A stretch of DNA of 64,000 bases from Aurantiochytrium sp. KH105 (lineage: Eukaryota; Sar; Bigyra; Thraustochytrida; Thraustochytriidae): positions 62,001 through 126,000 of the forward strand of contig BGKB01000067.1 in the NCBI GenBank assembly GCA_003116975.1, read 5' to 3'. The first letter of the stretch is position 1; every line of letters starts with the position of its first letter. Position numbers and translations under genes: made by a program. Below, piece after piece: positions 1 to 9,977 of the stretch. Under the pieces are notes generated by a model that ran no database searches, was not told the origin of the DNA, and saw nothing but the letters and a program-made list of their open reading frames with translations.

Positions 1-700
1 TGGCCCAGCGCGAGACGAGACTCTCGACGACGACAGCAGTCACTCAGATGGTGAGAACGTGTGAGCGCGTTTTTTTTAATTTGCCATACGCCTTTTTCGC
101 CAGCGTGTATCGTCCGAGTCATGTGACTAAAGCGGTCAAAGGTATACGCTTCGACTGGCCGCCTCCACTGCGCGAGACTGTGCGCGGCGACGGAGCTTGC
201 ATATTCCTCTTGCCATTTTCTCCTTTTTACAATGAAAAGGAGATGCGTGTGCGTTTGTGCAGGAGCGAATGACCGCATTTTGTTCAAGCAGGCAGGCTTC
301 AAGTGTGATGTCGGCGACTGCGCTCCATGAAGTCCTAGGCTTAGTTTCTAAAATCTATCGACTCACAATTTTGTTTTGAACGGACGCTGCTGTCATCGAA
401 GAGATCGGGGAAGAGCGAAGCTGGCGAAATAGCAGCAGCTACACGTGGTGTGGCAAATTTCCTACTTGTAACGTCGTATCCTCAACCCCCACTCACTTCC
501 CAGTGTTTGCTTGTTAAATTTTTCTTTGCGAGCTTTTCTACGTCCTCCGACGTGACGAGTTTCTGTTCAAGTATGAATGGAATGCAATGAAGAAAAAAAT
601 GAAATAACCTTGTCCTTCTTCTGGAAATGGATTGTCCGTCTCTCTGTTCTTTGTCTCTGCCTAAGTGCTGGGCCTTCTTCACATATGACCTCCCGACTGC
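1..700. other. No supported gene, left edge
   Basis: I see no convincing gene here. Short open frames exist but have no recognisable composition or motif. The segment holds the 3' flank of the SND1 gene, which ends at 701 on the minus strand. The left edge could be the end or a 5' exon of a gene outside the window. Confidence 0.5.
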
Positions 701-3547
701 TTAGTCCTCCTCCTCACGAGGATCGCCATAGCGCCAGAGGTTAACGTGGTTGCGGTGCGCGCGCTGCTCCGTATCTTCGAGGAGTTTGATGAGATCAGTC
801 TCCTCTTTGGTCCGCGCAAAGCGCGTGGTCCGCTTGTCGCAATAGCCGAGACCCTCGCGCAAAATAACCTCCGCGACGCAGAGCTGCTCGTCTTCGGCCT
901 TGTCCTCCTCCTTGAGGTACAAGGAAACCAGCTGGTAGCCCTCTTCGTTCTTGCTCGGATGGAGCTTGGCGGTCACTGACTTGCCAAAGACAAGGTCGCT
1001 GAGAAGCATGGCTGCCTCGCGACCATACTCGCGATCCAGAGCAGGCGTCTTCGTAAAAGCCAGCACACACTCGCGCGCTAATGCAGGCGAGGCGCACACC
1101 GCCGTGTTGGGCATCGGGCGCACGTGCGACATCTCCACGGTTCCCTCGTTGCCAAAGTCCACATAACGAATGTGAAGACGAGGCGCCGACTTGTTGCCAC
1201 TCTCGCGAATCACAGACAAGATCCGTGCACGGTACCACGCCATGCCCGAACCATCGTCAAAGAGCGCCACACACATTTGGTTCCGTCTCGGCTCCATCAG
1301 ACCCTCGCCGCCAGGCGTGGTGCCATGCTGGCTCGCAAGCGCTTGCATTTCCTTCGTGACAGCCTCCATCTTGCTCTGTGCGGCAGCCGATTGCGTCTGA
1401 ATGAAGAACGTGTGCCCGTTGGCAATCTCCGAGACCGAAGCCACAACCTTTTCGAGAGGACGGTTCTCTGTGGCGGCGCCGTTCCCGGACCCCCAAGCCG
1501 CCATGGGACCGCCCGTGGCCGCCTCGGCCGCCTCGGGGACATACTTTTCCCACATGCGCAGACGCTTGGCCTGAGCCGTGGCCATCTCGCGCTTGAGCTC
1601 CTCGCCCACAGACGTGTAGCGTGCAGAGTACTCGTGGACGCTCGCCAGACCCATTTGTACCATGAGCACAGAGGCGTTGACCTTGTCCTGGCCGCGCTTG
1701 ACCCAGCACTGGCCAATCGCCGTGCCGGCCTTGTCCATCGACTCAATCTCCACGACGACCTCGCGCTGCAGCAACAGCGAACGCGCAAACACGTACGCCT
1801 CGTTCGACCATGGCTCTGCCGACGTTGCCGGACGCCCGTGCATCGCGGGGCGAGCACGTTGCGGCGTCACTACACCGCCGAGCGCAAAGTTCAGAATGCA
1901 GTTCATCTGCGGAATCACGACTCGAAGACGCGATCCGCTCAGCACGTAGTCTACCACAGCGCGGTGCGAGCCGGCCTCCAGACCCGGCGATCCGCGCGAC
2001 TGCAGCGTCGTAAGGTGTGCGCGGGCGAGCTCCTTGTTCGACGTCAAGTCCTGAGGCCTACCCGTGTCCGCATCCTTGCTCGCCGTCGGCGAAAACAAAC
2101 CACGCTTCGCGTTCTTTGCCTCGTCCTGCGCAATGGCCAGCTCATCGTAGTACTGCGAGCGCTCGTCGTCGGCGCGATGACGGAGAACCTCGGCCAAACC
2201 CTCTTCAACGACCATGAGAGCAACGTTCTTGCGGCCCTTGCGCGTCTGCACGAGCACGGAGCCGAACTTGCGGGGCATGGCCGCCATGCCCACCGCGCCC
2301 TCTGCAGGGGCACGCTCGTACTCGATCATCACGTTGCAGCGCTTCCCAAGCGCCTTGGTGCGCAAGAGCTCGCGGGCCTCGGTGGAAAGCGGCTCGCCCG
2401 GCTCCGGGCGTCCTCGCGCGCCGAGGCGCGGGGCCCGAATCGACGAGAGCGTCACGCGCTCCTCCGTGCACTTCCACGGCGCATCAGCAAGGTCTACGGC
2501 CGACCCAATGCGCACAAAGATCGTGTCGCCGCTCACAATTTCTGACACTACGCCTTCGTACGACTTTTGCCCAGAGACCTTGGGAGCCACGTAGTCCTTC
2601 CAAATGCGCAGCCGCGCATTCTTGGCATCGCGCGCCGCCGCACGCAGCGTCGTCGCGTGCTGGATGGTGGTGAATTGCATGCTCCAGTCCATTGTGCGCG
2701 CAAGTCCGTTTCGCAGCAGCTCGACGCTAATGTCGCCCGCCGGATGCTCGATGGTGCCATAAAACGTCTTGAGCCGGTCGTCCATGCCGTTCAGCATTAC
2801 GTGTACGTCACGGTTCAAGAGTCGGACCTCGGTAAAGTACTTTGCCTCTGGTGCAAACGGCTGCGGCGCCTCCTTGCTGCCATTACTATCGCCAGAGCTC
2901 AACGCCCCGTTCAACCGCGGGCACTGCACGCCGGCGAGATTCAAATTCAGGTACACCATGTGATCCACAAGAAACACCTTGAAGGCTGCACCGTCGCGCA
3001 CGTACTCGACAATGGCACGCTGCGGTTTTCCCTTGACCTCGCGCAGGAGCACTTCTGGGTTCGACGGCTCGAACTTGACATCGCGCACCGCCTCCTGGAC
3101 AGCGGCCGGATCCGTGTTGAAGATGCCAAGACCGGCCTTTTCCGCGGCCTCGCTCGCCTGCACCATTTCGTCGTAGTCTGCGCTGCGCTCGTTCGACCCA
3201 GGCGCCTCGTGCTTCACGCGCGCCCAGCCGGCGCGCGCGACGACCACGCACAGGTTGTCCTTGGTATCGTTCTGGAGCCGCACCGCGCCAAACTGACGGT
3301 TGATGCTCGCCACCGAGTACTCCACCTGGAAGGTGACAAGCTTGCCCACGCACGCCCGTCGCAGGAACTCGCGGGCCTGCCACGCGAACGGCTCGTCCTC
3401 GCCCTTGTCCTTTTGCGCCAGCCGCGGCGCCTGCAGCGAAGACAGCGTCAGCCGCAGCTCGGGCGGCGGGCCATTTTTAGGCTGGCCCACCAGCACCAGC
3501 GTGTCGCCCGAGAGCACCTCCTTCACCGTCGCGAACCCGGTCGCCAT
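701..3547 (-). CDS. SND1: Tudor staphylococcal nuclease (Tudor-SN / p100)
   Basis: This 948-residue protein has the Tudor-SN layout. Four SN-like OB folds lie at roughly residues 1-150, 165-325, 330-500 and 525-680. Each opens with a valine-rich strand followed by SGDT or a relative (VLSGDTLVL at 12, IVSGDTIFV at 338) and carries an AP(R/K)L turn. A Tudor domain follows at about 745-810, with the aromatic-cage segments WYRARI and IRYVDFGNEG, inside a C-terminal split SN fold. The length matches the family (about 900-950). Family members bind RNA and act in RNA decay, splicing and stress granules. The Met at 3545-3547 is chosen because the fold starts right after it; the frame stays open upstream to 4390 but that part is low-complexity Arg/Ser/Ala sequence. 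It lies head-to-tail with the CWF19-like gene. Confidence 0.95.
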   Translation of the reverse strand: MATGFATVKEVLSGDTLVLVGQPKNGPPPELRLTLSSLQAPRLAQKDKGEDEPFAWQAREFLRRACVGKLVTFQVEYSVASINRQFGAVRLQNDTKDNLCVVVARAGWARVKHEAPGSNERSADYDEMVQASEAAEKAGLGIFNTDPAAVQEAVRDVKFEPSNPEVLLREVKGKPQRAIVEYVRDGAAFKVFLVDHMVYLNLNLAGVQCPRLNGALSSGDSNGSKEAPQPFAPEAKYFTEVRLLNRDVHVMLNGMDDRLKTFYGTIEHPAGDISVELLRNGLARTMDWSMQFTTIQHATTLRAAARDAKNARLRIWKDYVAPKVSGQKSYEGVVSEIVSGDTIFVRIGSAVDLADAPWKCTEERVTLSSIRAPRLGARGRPEPGEPLSTEARELLRTKALGKRCNVMIEYERAPAEGAVGMAAMPRKFGSVLVQTRKGRKNVALMVVEEGLAEVLRHRADDERSQYYDELAIAQDEAKNAKRGLFSPTASKDADTGRPQDLTSNKELARAHLTTLQSRGSPGLEAGSHRAVVDYVLSGSRLRVVIPQMNCILNFALGGVVTPQRARPAMHGRPATSAEPWSNEAYVFARSLLLQREVVVEIESMDKAGTAIGQCWVKRGQDKVNASVLMVQMGLASVHEYSARYTSVGEELKREMATAQAKRLRMWEKYVPEAAEAATGGPMAAWGSGNGAATENRPLEKVVASVSEIANGHTFFIQTQSAAAQSKMEAVTKEMQALASQHGTTPGGEGLMEPRRNQMCVALFDDGSGMAWYRARILSVIRESGNKSAPRLHIRYVDFGNEGTVEMSHVRPMPNTAVCASPALARECVLAFTKTPALDREYGREAAMLLSDLVFGKSVTAKLHPSKNEEGYQLVSLYLKEEDKAEDEQLCVAEVILREGLGYCDKRTTRFARTKEETDLIKLLEDTEQRAHRNHVNLWRYGDPREEED

Positions 3548-4118
3548 CTTCCCTGCCTCGCTGCCGTCTCGCGCGCGCTCGCCGGCTCGCTCGCTCGCTC
3601 GCTCGCTCGCACGTTCGATAGATAGATGGATTGATCGACGCCTTTCTTCGCTAGCTCGCTCGCTCGCGCGCCTGGTGCCGCGATGCCAGCCTGGATCCGC
3701 GCCGCCGCGCCTCGCGTCGCCGCGCCTCGCGAAACTCTCGCCGCGGCCTCCGCGTCGCCGTCTCCGCCGCTCCGCCTCCGCGTGCGTCCGCGCCGCTGCT
3801 CGTCCTCCGTCCGCGCCCGCTGTTCGCGCTCGGTCTCGATCGCGATCTGCTTCTGCTTCTGCGTCGCGCTCTCTATCTTTGCGATGCAAACCTGCGGCTC
3901 CGGGCCCTCGGCGCTGCGCCCACCGGACCCGGCGCATGTCGCGGTCCTTGAGCTGACGGGCGGTTCTCGAGCTTGTAAGGGGGAAATGTTTGACCCGCGG
4001 GTTGACGTAACGCGGCTTGCTCGACAGTCCAGCTGGGATGAGAGCGACTTGGCCGCCGCGAGCGAGAGCGCGCAGGGACGAGACGAGCGAGAGCGTGGGG
4101 GAAAAGGGCGATGGGACG
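3548..4118. other. SND1 upstream region, GC-rich with microsatellites
   Basis: This is the presumed promoter and 5' UTR of SND1. It contains a run of GCTC/CGCT tetranucleotides at about 3585-3612, a short GATA-type run after it, and GC-rich sequence that leaves long chance open frames on both strands. No further gene is supported. Confidence 0.6.
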
Positions 4119-4346
4119 TAAGCGCGAGAGGGAGGGGAGGAGATGAGGGACGTAGAATGGCATTCAAGGATACAGTTCATAATGATTACGGAGAGGGGTG
4201 TCTTGTCGACGCCGAAGAGGTCGATGAAGAAGGTAAACTTGCTTGTCTTGCCATCATAAAAAAAAAAAAAGACAAATGCAGAGCTCGAGACCGAAACGAA
4301 CCTAAAGAGAGGCCTAGCTCGAGGTGACAGTATCCCATTTCGCCTT
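4119..4346. repeat. Tandem duplicate, copy A, of the CWF19L2-like 3' end
   Basis: This roughly 228-base unit is repeated almost immediately at 4346-4566. Both copies carry the same landmarks in order, including a GAGGGACGTAGAATGGCAT motif, an A-rich run and an AGAGGCCTAGCTCGAGG block. Copy A includes a mirror of the last ten codons and stop of the neighbouring minus-strand gene, reading KAKWDTVTSS-stop against KAKWDSVASS-stop in the real gene. It is therefore a stranded duplicate of that gene's 3' end and 3' flank. Confidence 0.9.
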
Positions 4347-4566
4347 AAGCGCGAGAGGGAGGGGAGGAGATGAGGGACGTAGAATGGCATTTAAGGATAC
4401 AGTTCATAATGACTACAGAGAGGGTCTTGTCGACGCCGAAGAGGTCGATGAAGAAGGTAAACTTGTCTTGCCATCATAAGAAAAAAAAAGGACAAATGCA
4501 GAGCTCGAGACCGAAACGAACCTAAAGAGAGGCCTAGCTCGAGGCGACAGAATCCCACTTCGCCTT
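4346..4566. repeat. Tandem duplicate, copy B, at the genuine CWF19L2-like 3' end
   Basis: This copy overlaps the true C-terminal codons (4537-4566) and stop (4534-4536) of the CWF19-like gene, and continues into its 3' flank. It differs from copy A by scattered substitutions and a few small indels. This fits a single tandem duplication followed by modest drift. Confidence 0.9.
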
Positions 4567-6636
4567 GAAGTCTGCAACGCGGCGACGCTCGACAGCCTCG
4601 GACTCTCGGCGCCGATTGAAACGAAGACCAGACTCGCCCCGAATACCACGTAAAATGTCGGCGCCGAACTCTGGTTTGTACAGTTGCGCGTCCTCGATAC
4701 GATGCGCGTAGCCACCACTTGGGTAGCCTCCTCCGCCCCAGGCAACGTGAAAGTACGCAAAATCCGGCGGAATCGCCTGGGCAAGCGGCCGATTCGGACC
4801 CGTTGGAATCGCCTTATGCGAGACCGCCGCCCACTCGTCGCCCGCCTCCACGAGCGCCTTTTTGAAAAAGATCGGCACCATCTCGGCCTCCGCTTCGTCG
4901 ACAGGAACACATTCGATGCACGTGTGCCATCCGACGCGGTCCGCCCGAAGAACGGTCTCCATGTACACGAGGCTTTGTTTTTCTCCATCTTGCGATGCCC
5001 CGTACATGCGCTCCAGCAAGGCCTTGAACTTGGTAACCTCGGCGCGAAGACCCTCAGAGGCGCCAGTCATGGCAGGCACCGCCTCGAGCGGCACAATGCG
5101 CACATGTCCCGGAGCAATTGGGTGCACTGGCAGCATTAGGTGCGCATAGTCTCCAACCACAGCAACGAGGTGGCGCTTAAAGTGCGGCGACTGGAAAGAG
5201 AGTGGACACGAGCGCTCTGCGCGATCAGCCTGTCGATGTGCGTTGATTGCACTTTGCCGGTCTGCCTCGGCACCACGCGCTTCCGTCATGCGCGACCGCC
5301 GTGATTGGTACATGGCAAGCTGTTTTGCCTCTCCCGCGGATTCGAGGACATCGTCTGCGCCAGCTGCGCCCATGCCGTGACTGCCATCAAGGTATTTCAG
5401 CTTGTCATGCCTGTTGCGCTTCAGGACATTTTCCGCAAATGCGCGATCCATGTCAACCTCTTCCTTTTCACGCAAAAGCATTTCGGATACGGACATGTTT
5501 TCTTCGTGCGCGGCGAGTTCGTGATCCCTGAGTAGCCCACGTTTACGCTTCCGGGTGTCTGCGCTGCTTACACGCTGACCATCCTCGGGAACCTGCGAGA
5601 TCGAACGAAGATACCTGCCGTCAGGACCCACTGGGGCCAAGACATTCTCAGCTTCGGGATGCATCTCAGCGCGGGGGGCAGTCTTGGGCAAGGCCGCCGG
5701 TGCGCTACTTTGCAAGGCTGCAATCTCTCGCTGGATCTTGTCATGCAGCGCCATGTCGCCCTTGAGCTTGGCGCGCATCGCCTTGGCTGCGAGTTTATTT
5801 GGATTTCCTGGAACGACTGGATTTGATGGTTCTTGTATTGGCTTCGCTGCAACATGCTGTCCTTCTAGTGCTTCATCTCGCTTTTGCGGCTCTGCAGCTT
5901 CAATAGGGGCTGCTGCTGGGGTTGCCGAAGCGGGCGCGAACCAGTCGAGACCAGCGGCACGACGTGCATCGGCGAGCGTGGCGCCAGTACTGGGCGTGAT
6001 GGAAGCTCGTTTCTGTTCATCTGGTTCGAATGCTGCCCTCGAATGAGATGATGCCGAAGAGGTCGACGATGCAGACGAGGGCGAACGTTCGCGCCGACTC
6101 GAGCTCGACTTGGACTTTTTCCTTCGCTTCTTGCTGTGTTTCTTGCTATGCTTGCTGTGTTTGCTATGTTTGCTGTGTTTGCTATGCTTTTTGCTCCGTT
6201 TTTCGCGTTTATGTTTCAGGGATCTGGAGCTTGCCACGCTCACTTCACTATGCTGTCCATCGTCCTCGTCGTCGCTCGTTGCATGATGTCTTCTCTTCCT
6301 GTCTTTTTTCCGCTTCTCTTTCCGCTTGCTCTTGTGCGAGCTTAAATCATTGCGAAAGTATTGGTCGGAGGCGTCGACGTGCGCCGTCGCTGTTGCTGTC
6401 GTTGTTTCTGTAGCCTCGGTAGTCGGGACGGCGTACCGAGTGGTCTTTGTCGCGAGCTCTTGCTCTGCGAGTTCACGCAAAAGGTTTTGTTTCCGCAGCT
6501 CTCGCTCCCGCTTTCGCGCCTTGTACGCAAGCTCTTCTCGCGCTGCCTCGCGAAGCTGCTCCTCAGCAGCACGCGCAGCGTTGTCGCCCTTGTCGTCGCC
6601 CGAGCTCGCCACGAACCGCACGCCGCGACCCGCCAT
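4534..6636 (-). CDS. CWF19L2: CWF19-like protein 2 (spliceosome-associated, CwfJ family)
   Basis: This 700-residue protein has a lysine/serine-rich N-terminal half with SKHSKHSK-type repeats, typical of nuclear RS/SK-like linkers, then the paired CwfJ C-terminal domains from about residue 460. The HIT-like CwfJ_C_1 part shows CPLSFQSPHFKRHL, GHVRIVPLEA and HTCIECVPV. The second part shows MVPIFFKKALVEAGDEW, FAYFHVAWG and GGYAHRIED, which closely follow the family pattern. Members bind intron-lariat or branch-point RNA and act with the debranching enzyme late in splicing. The Met at 6634-6636 gives a compact N-terminus (MAGRGVRFVASSGDD); the frame stays open upstream but without family character. 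It diverges from the hydrolase gene at 7119. Confidence 0.93.
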   Translation of the reverse strand: MAGRGVRFVASSGDDKGDNAARAAEEQLREAAREELAYKARKRERELRKQNLLRELAEQELATKTTRYAVPTTEATETTTATATAHVDASDQYFRNDLSSHKSKRKEKRKKDRKRRHHATSDDEDDGQHSEVSVASSRSLKHKREKRSKKHSKHSKHSKHSKHSKKHSKKRRKKSKSSSSRRERSPSSASSTSSASSHSRAAFEPDEQKRASITPSTGATLADARRAAGLDWFAPASATPAAAPIEAAEPQKRDEALEGQHVAAKPIQEPSNPVVPGNPNKLAAKAMRAKLKGDMALHDKIQREIAALQSSAPAALPKTAPRAEMHPEAENVLAPVGPDGRYLRSISQVPEDGQRVSSADTRKRKRGLLRDHELAAHEENMSVSEMLLREKEEVDMDRAFAENVLKRNRHDKLKYLDGSHGMGAAGADDVLESAGEAKQLAMYQSRRSRMTEARGAEADRQSAINAHRQADRAERSCPLSFQSPHFKRHLVAVVGDYAHLMLPVHPIAPGHVRIVPLEAVPAMTGASEGLRAEVTKFKALLERMYGASQDGEKQSLVYMETVLRADRVGWHTCIECVPVDEAEAEMVPIFFKKALVEAGDEWAAVSHKAIPTGPNRPLAQAIPPDFAYFHVAWGGGGYPSGGYAHRIEDAQLYKPEFGADILRGIRGESGLRFNRRRESEAVERRRVADFKAKWDSVASS

Positions 6637-7118
6637 GACGAGCGAGGGCGCCGAAGAGACAGACGCCAAGACTTTCGGATTCGCGGTGCAACGGACGAAG
6701 GGGGGGAAGAAGAGGTCTTGCCAGGTCTTGTCTCCGCTCCGCTCGGTCTGGCGTGGCCTAGCCCTCTTAGCTCGCTCGCGCGCTGCGCAGCCAGCGCGCT
6801 GGTATAGCGTCTTTACTAGCAATGGCGACTGGGCAAGGCTGCGCAACCCTTTTTGCAGGCCGATTTGGGGTTGCGCTCAAATACCGACCTTGCGCGACCG
6901 CGGCTCGGAGGTGGGCGGACTTGCGCGCAGAAACGCATCGCATCTCGCCAAAGATCTCCTGCCACTGCGCGCGCGGACTTGGCAGAAGGCAAGGCCGGAG
7001 GGCGCGCGAGAGGGACTCAGACTCGCGCTCGCGCAAGACTCGACGTGAAAAGCTGGTGCTGCGACCTCTTTCGCAAAGGCTTGACACGGGCTCAGAAGAG
7101 CGGCAGGAAGAAGGGACG
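6637..7118. other. Divergent upstream region between CWF19L2-like and MBL genes
   Basis: This 482-base spacer lies between two divergent genes and probably holds both promoters. The plus-strand frame of the hydrolase is open from an ATG at 6822. A 99-residue arginine-rich N-terminal extension is therefore possible and could act as a targeting peptide. Confidence 0.55.
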
Positions 7119-8051
7119 ATGGTTCTCGTAGAGGAAGCGACCAAGTTGATCGGCAAGGACGTGAGCGTGCAGCAGCTCTTGAGCGGACGCGAGGTCGCCA
7201 ATGATGTGAGGGGAAACCGTGTCCACCAATTTGCATATCAAATGGCAAATTACATGTATGTGGTCTGCGATGAGCAGACCCGCGAGGCCATCGCGGTGGA
7301 TCCATGCTGGGACGTAGACGGCGTTTTGCGCGTCTGCGAGAACGACCTCAAGGTTACCATCAAGGCTGCAGTGTGGACGCATCGTCACTTTGACCACACT
7401 GGCGGCGTTGTCCCGCGCGCAATGACCGGAACGCGTGAGGATATCGTCCTCCCTGGTATTGCCGACTTTGTGGAGCGTGGCATCGCTTGCTACGTGGGCC
7501 GCGAGGACGCCAAGGCGGTCTCAAAGCAAGCCCGCGTTCCTCTGGACAAGATCCATGCTCTCGACGAGGGAGATACCGTACCGCTCAACGAGCGTTTCAA
7601 GCTTCAAGTCTTGGCTACCCCTGGTCACACGCCCGGAAGTGTCTGTTTCCTGCTCGCCCCGGATGCAGAGACACCTGGTGTGCTTTTTACTGGCGATACT
7701 TTATTTATCATGAGTTGTGGCCGCACGGACTTGCCCGAGTCAAACGTTTCGTCAATGCTCAAATCTCTGACTAGGCTTTCCGCATTGCCGGGGGGCACGA
7801 TTGTCCTGCCAGGTCACAATTACGCCTTGCCTGCGCACTCCACCATCAGCGAGGAGCGCGACACCAATGCCATGATGATGCAGGCCATGGAAAGATTTCA
7901 GCAATCAGGCTCAGGCACTCTCACTTCCGAGCCGGTCGCTGCCCTCCTACCTCTCCCGGATTACTTGGGTGTTGCTCGCAAATTGTATGACGATCACCTT
8001 GCGTGCGAGGCGCCTTCTCAGAATGCGGCACAACTTCTTTCCAAGCCATGA
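7119..8051 (+). CDS. Metallo-beta-lactamase fold hydrolase, glyoxalase II-like
   Basis: The 310-residue protein has the full set of metal ligands of the glyoxalase II/persulfide dioxygenase branch: HRHFDH at 88-93, TPGHTPGS with H170, TGDTLF with D193 and LPGHNY with H233. Family members hydrolyse S-D-lactoylglutathione or oxidise glutathione persulfide. The CGRTDLP segment after the aspartate occurs in several bacterial and mitochondrial relatives, so I do not choose between the two activities. The start at 7119 places the fold about 30 residues in. An in-frame ATG at 6822 would add 99 Arg-rich residues that could be a mitochondrial presequence. It converges with the GT92-like gene. Confidence 0.88.
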   Translation: MVLVEEATKLIGKDVSVQQLLSGREVANDVRGNRVHQFAYQMANYMYVVCDEQTREAIAVDPCWDVDGVLRVCENDLKVTIKAAVWTHRHFDHTGGVVPRAMTGTREDIVLPGIADFVERGIACYVGREDAKAVSKQARVPLDKIHALDEGDTVPLNERFKLQVLATPGHTPGSVCFLLAPDAETPGVLFTGDTLFIMSCGRTDLPESNVSSMLKSLTRLSALPGGTIVLPGHNYALPAHSTISEERDTNAMMMQAMERFQQSGSGTLTSEPVAALLPLPDYLGVARKLYDDHLACEAPSQNAAQLLSKP

Positions 8052-8405
8052 GCAAGAGAATGCCCCCAATCAATCAGTGAAGAATCCAATTATTTACTTT
8101 GGCCTGATTTTACCCCCTGTCGCTTGGAAGAGAGAATAAGGTTCGACTCATCTGTCAAATCAGCACTCTATGAGTAAGAACACATACTGGATAGAGGCAA
8201 ATATTCGAGACAACAAGAATCTGCTTCACGTCTGAGTCACCAACAATCCAACCGGTTACTTCTTTTATAAAAAAGGAAGCTTCGGCTAACCTATTCGTCC
8301 TCGTTGCCGTTCTGTTCAGAAGAAAGCGATTGCCCGCTTCTACACTTGGCCTGCACAAAGCAAATAAGAATGCGAGAATAGAGGGCAAAGAGATCTCATT
8401 CTCGT
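8052..8405. other. Convergent 3' spacer
   Basis: This AT-richer spacer lies between the 3' ends of the hydrolase and the glycosyltransferase. No gene or clear repeat is seen. It presumably holds both polyadenylation regions. Confidence 0.6.
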
Positions 8406-9977
8406 CTACGTTAAAGCTGGTGCATTTTGAAATCGCGCGAGCGTGATTTCAGAGTCGACGAGGTGTGGCTCGCCCATTTCCTTGGGCGCCTTGCATTTGG
8501 CCTTGTAGCGAAAGACCCACATATTCGTAAAATGCATGAGTCGCAATAAGTCCGGGTCGACCCAGTATCGCGCGCGCGGATCATCGCGAGGCCGGGAATT
8601 ATACAAAGACATATCGTGGGCTGTGCAGGCTGAATGCGCGTGGATATTACAGTAGTGGATCGTCTTGACATTGGCAATCGCCTTGACGTAAGTAAGGCCA
8701 CCGCAGCCGTCGTTTATTGACGAAACTCTGCGACCCTCAAGTGGCGGCAGTGGGGCGCAGTCGCAGCGATAGGGGAAGCGCTCCCCGAGCGAGAAAGCGC
8801 CAGAATTGTCTGCCGCCCTGGTGTCATCTTGCCAGGCGGCGCGATCAGGGTGCAATACTACATAGCAAGTTTCGTCCAATGTCATTGGTAGCCGCTCGAC
8901 GGCATCGCGCAAGAGGAGTGGAAGCCGGATATCCGCCGTTTGAGGCATGAGAATCTCATCCACATCGGCAACATAAAGAAAGTCGTCGCCGTGAAATTTC
9001 GCGTCATATAGCGCCATCTGATACGAGGGGGTGCGGCAGGCGACAATGGAAATAAAGCGACTTGTAACATTTGCATCGTATTTTTCTGCAGCGAGACCAA
9101 TGTCGAGAATTGAAAGGAAGCCCGCGTCGATGTAGACTTTCAAGTGTTCTCGATATTGAGCAACAAGCTCGTCACTGGCACAAATGCCCAGATAGTAGTG
9201 CGACACCTCAATCTTGTACGCATGCTCCACGAGCTCAATCATGTGTGGAGTAAAACTCGACACCGAAGCTACCATACTCAAGCGCGGGCCATTTGCCATG
9301 GGACGCGGCGGGTGTGCACGACGCTGCGAGTATCGCCACAAGTCCATGCGAGCTGGCTGCTCACGCACGTCCTTGGCATCCACGTGACACAAGTATGGCG
9401 TGAGATCCTTGTCACCCATTTGCACGGTTATTGTGGGAACCCGCTCGCAGCGAGGCGGAGCACAGCCATGGTCCCGTGGCTCAAAGAGGGTATCGAGATG
9501 ATCTGCAATGTCTTCCATATCTCGAATCGAATCCTTGAGTGCATCGATCGTCAGGTCTTCTTTCTTTTTGTCAAGAAATCTGCCTGTCTTGGCGTTGATA
9601 ACTATCGTCTCGCGGTTGTACGCAAGCAAATAGAAAGTGGTCGCGTTGAACCATGCGAGCTCCATGAGGTAGTTTTTGCGTTCCGGCGTCCACCCAGACG
9701 TGATGAAGCCGTCTTCAGAGAGGATGGACGCCTTTGCTTTCCAAGTGCAGGACGCTTGGCTTTTCTCTTCACCCTTGTCCTCCTCCAATCCGTACTCGAC
9801 TACAACGGGGCGATACAGAGCGTCCGCGACATCGACATCTACGAGCGCCTCTCGCGCATATTTGCCTGCGATGTAGACGAGCACGCTTGCCAGAGCAATG
9901 GCCGCAAGGACGAGTTGCGCCTGCCGCGTGCGCGCCGCCGTTGAGGGTATCGTCGGCTCTCCAAGTCTTCGCGGCAT
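8406..9977 (-). CDS. Type II membrane glycosyltransferase, GT92-like
   Basis: The 523-residue protein has a short cytosolic head, one membrane helix at about residues 20-38 and a lumenal domain, which is the Golgi type II plan. From residue 232 it follows the GT-A pattern of the GT92/DUF23 group. MVASVSSFTPHMIELVEHAY corresponds to the family's segment on watching a distant acceptor, followed by HYYLGI, and a DVDE metal-binding motif at 338-341 followed by ILMP. A cysteine-rich segment (YRCDCAPL, INDGCGG, HYCNIHAH) closes the catalytic region. GT92 enzymes add galactose or related sugars to glycans; the substrate here is unknown. The Met at 9975-9977 is preferred because the membrane helix follows within 20 residues. 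The family call rests on motif layout only. Confidence 0.72.
   Translation of the reverse strand: MPRRLGEPTIPSTAARTRQAQLVLAAIALASVLVYIAGKYAREALVDVDVADALYRPVVVEYGLEEDKGEEKSQASCTWKAKASILSEDGFITSGWTPERKNYLMELAWFNATTFYLLAYNRETIVINAKTGRFLDKKKEDLTIDALKDSIRDMEDIADHLDTLFEPRDHGCAPPRCERVPTITVQMGDKDLTPYLCHVDAKDVREQPARMDLWRYSQRRAHPPRPMANGPRLSMVASVSSFTPHMIELVEHAYKIEVSHYYLGICASDELVAQYREHLKVYIDAGFLSILDIGLAAEKYDANVTSRFISIVACRTPSYQMALYDAKFHGDDFLYVADVDEILMPQTADIRLPLLLRDAVERLPMTLDETCYVVLHPDRAAWQDDTRAADNSGAFSLGERFPYRCDCAPLPPLEGRRVSSINDGCGGLTYVKAIANVKTIHYCNIHAHSACTAHDMSLYNSRPRDDPRARYWVDPDLLRLMHFTNMWVFRYKAKCKAPKEMGEPHLVDSEITLARFQNAPALT

Noticed and set aside
1124-2545. 473-codon plus-strand frame opposite SND1
   Set aside because: It is antisense to a clear coding region, His/Arg-rich, and has no motif; a GC-driven shadow.
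3548-4390. N-terminal extension of SND1 open for 281 codons
   Set aside because: Arg/Ser/Ala-rich low-complexity sequence that crosses microsatellites and the duplicated 3' end of the neighbour; the fold starts right after the Met at 3547.
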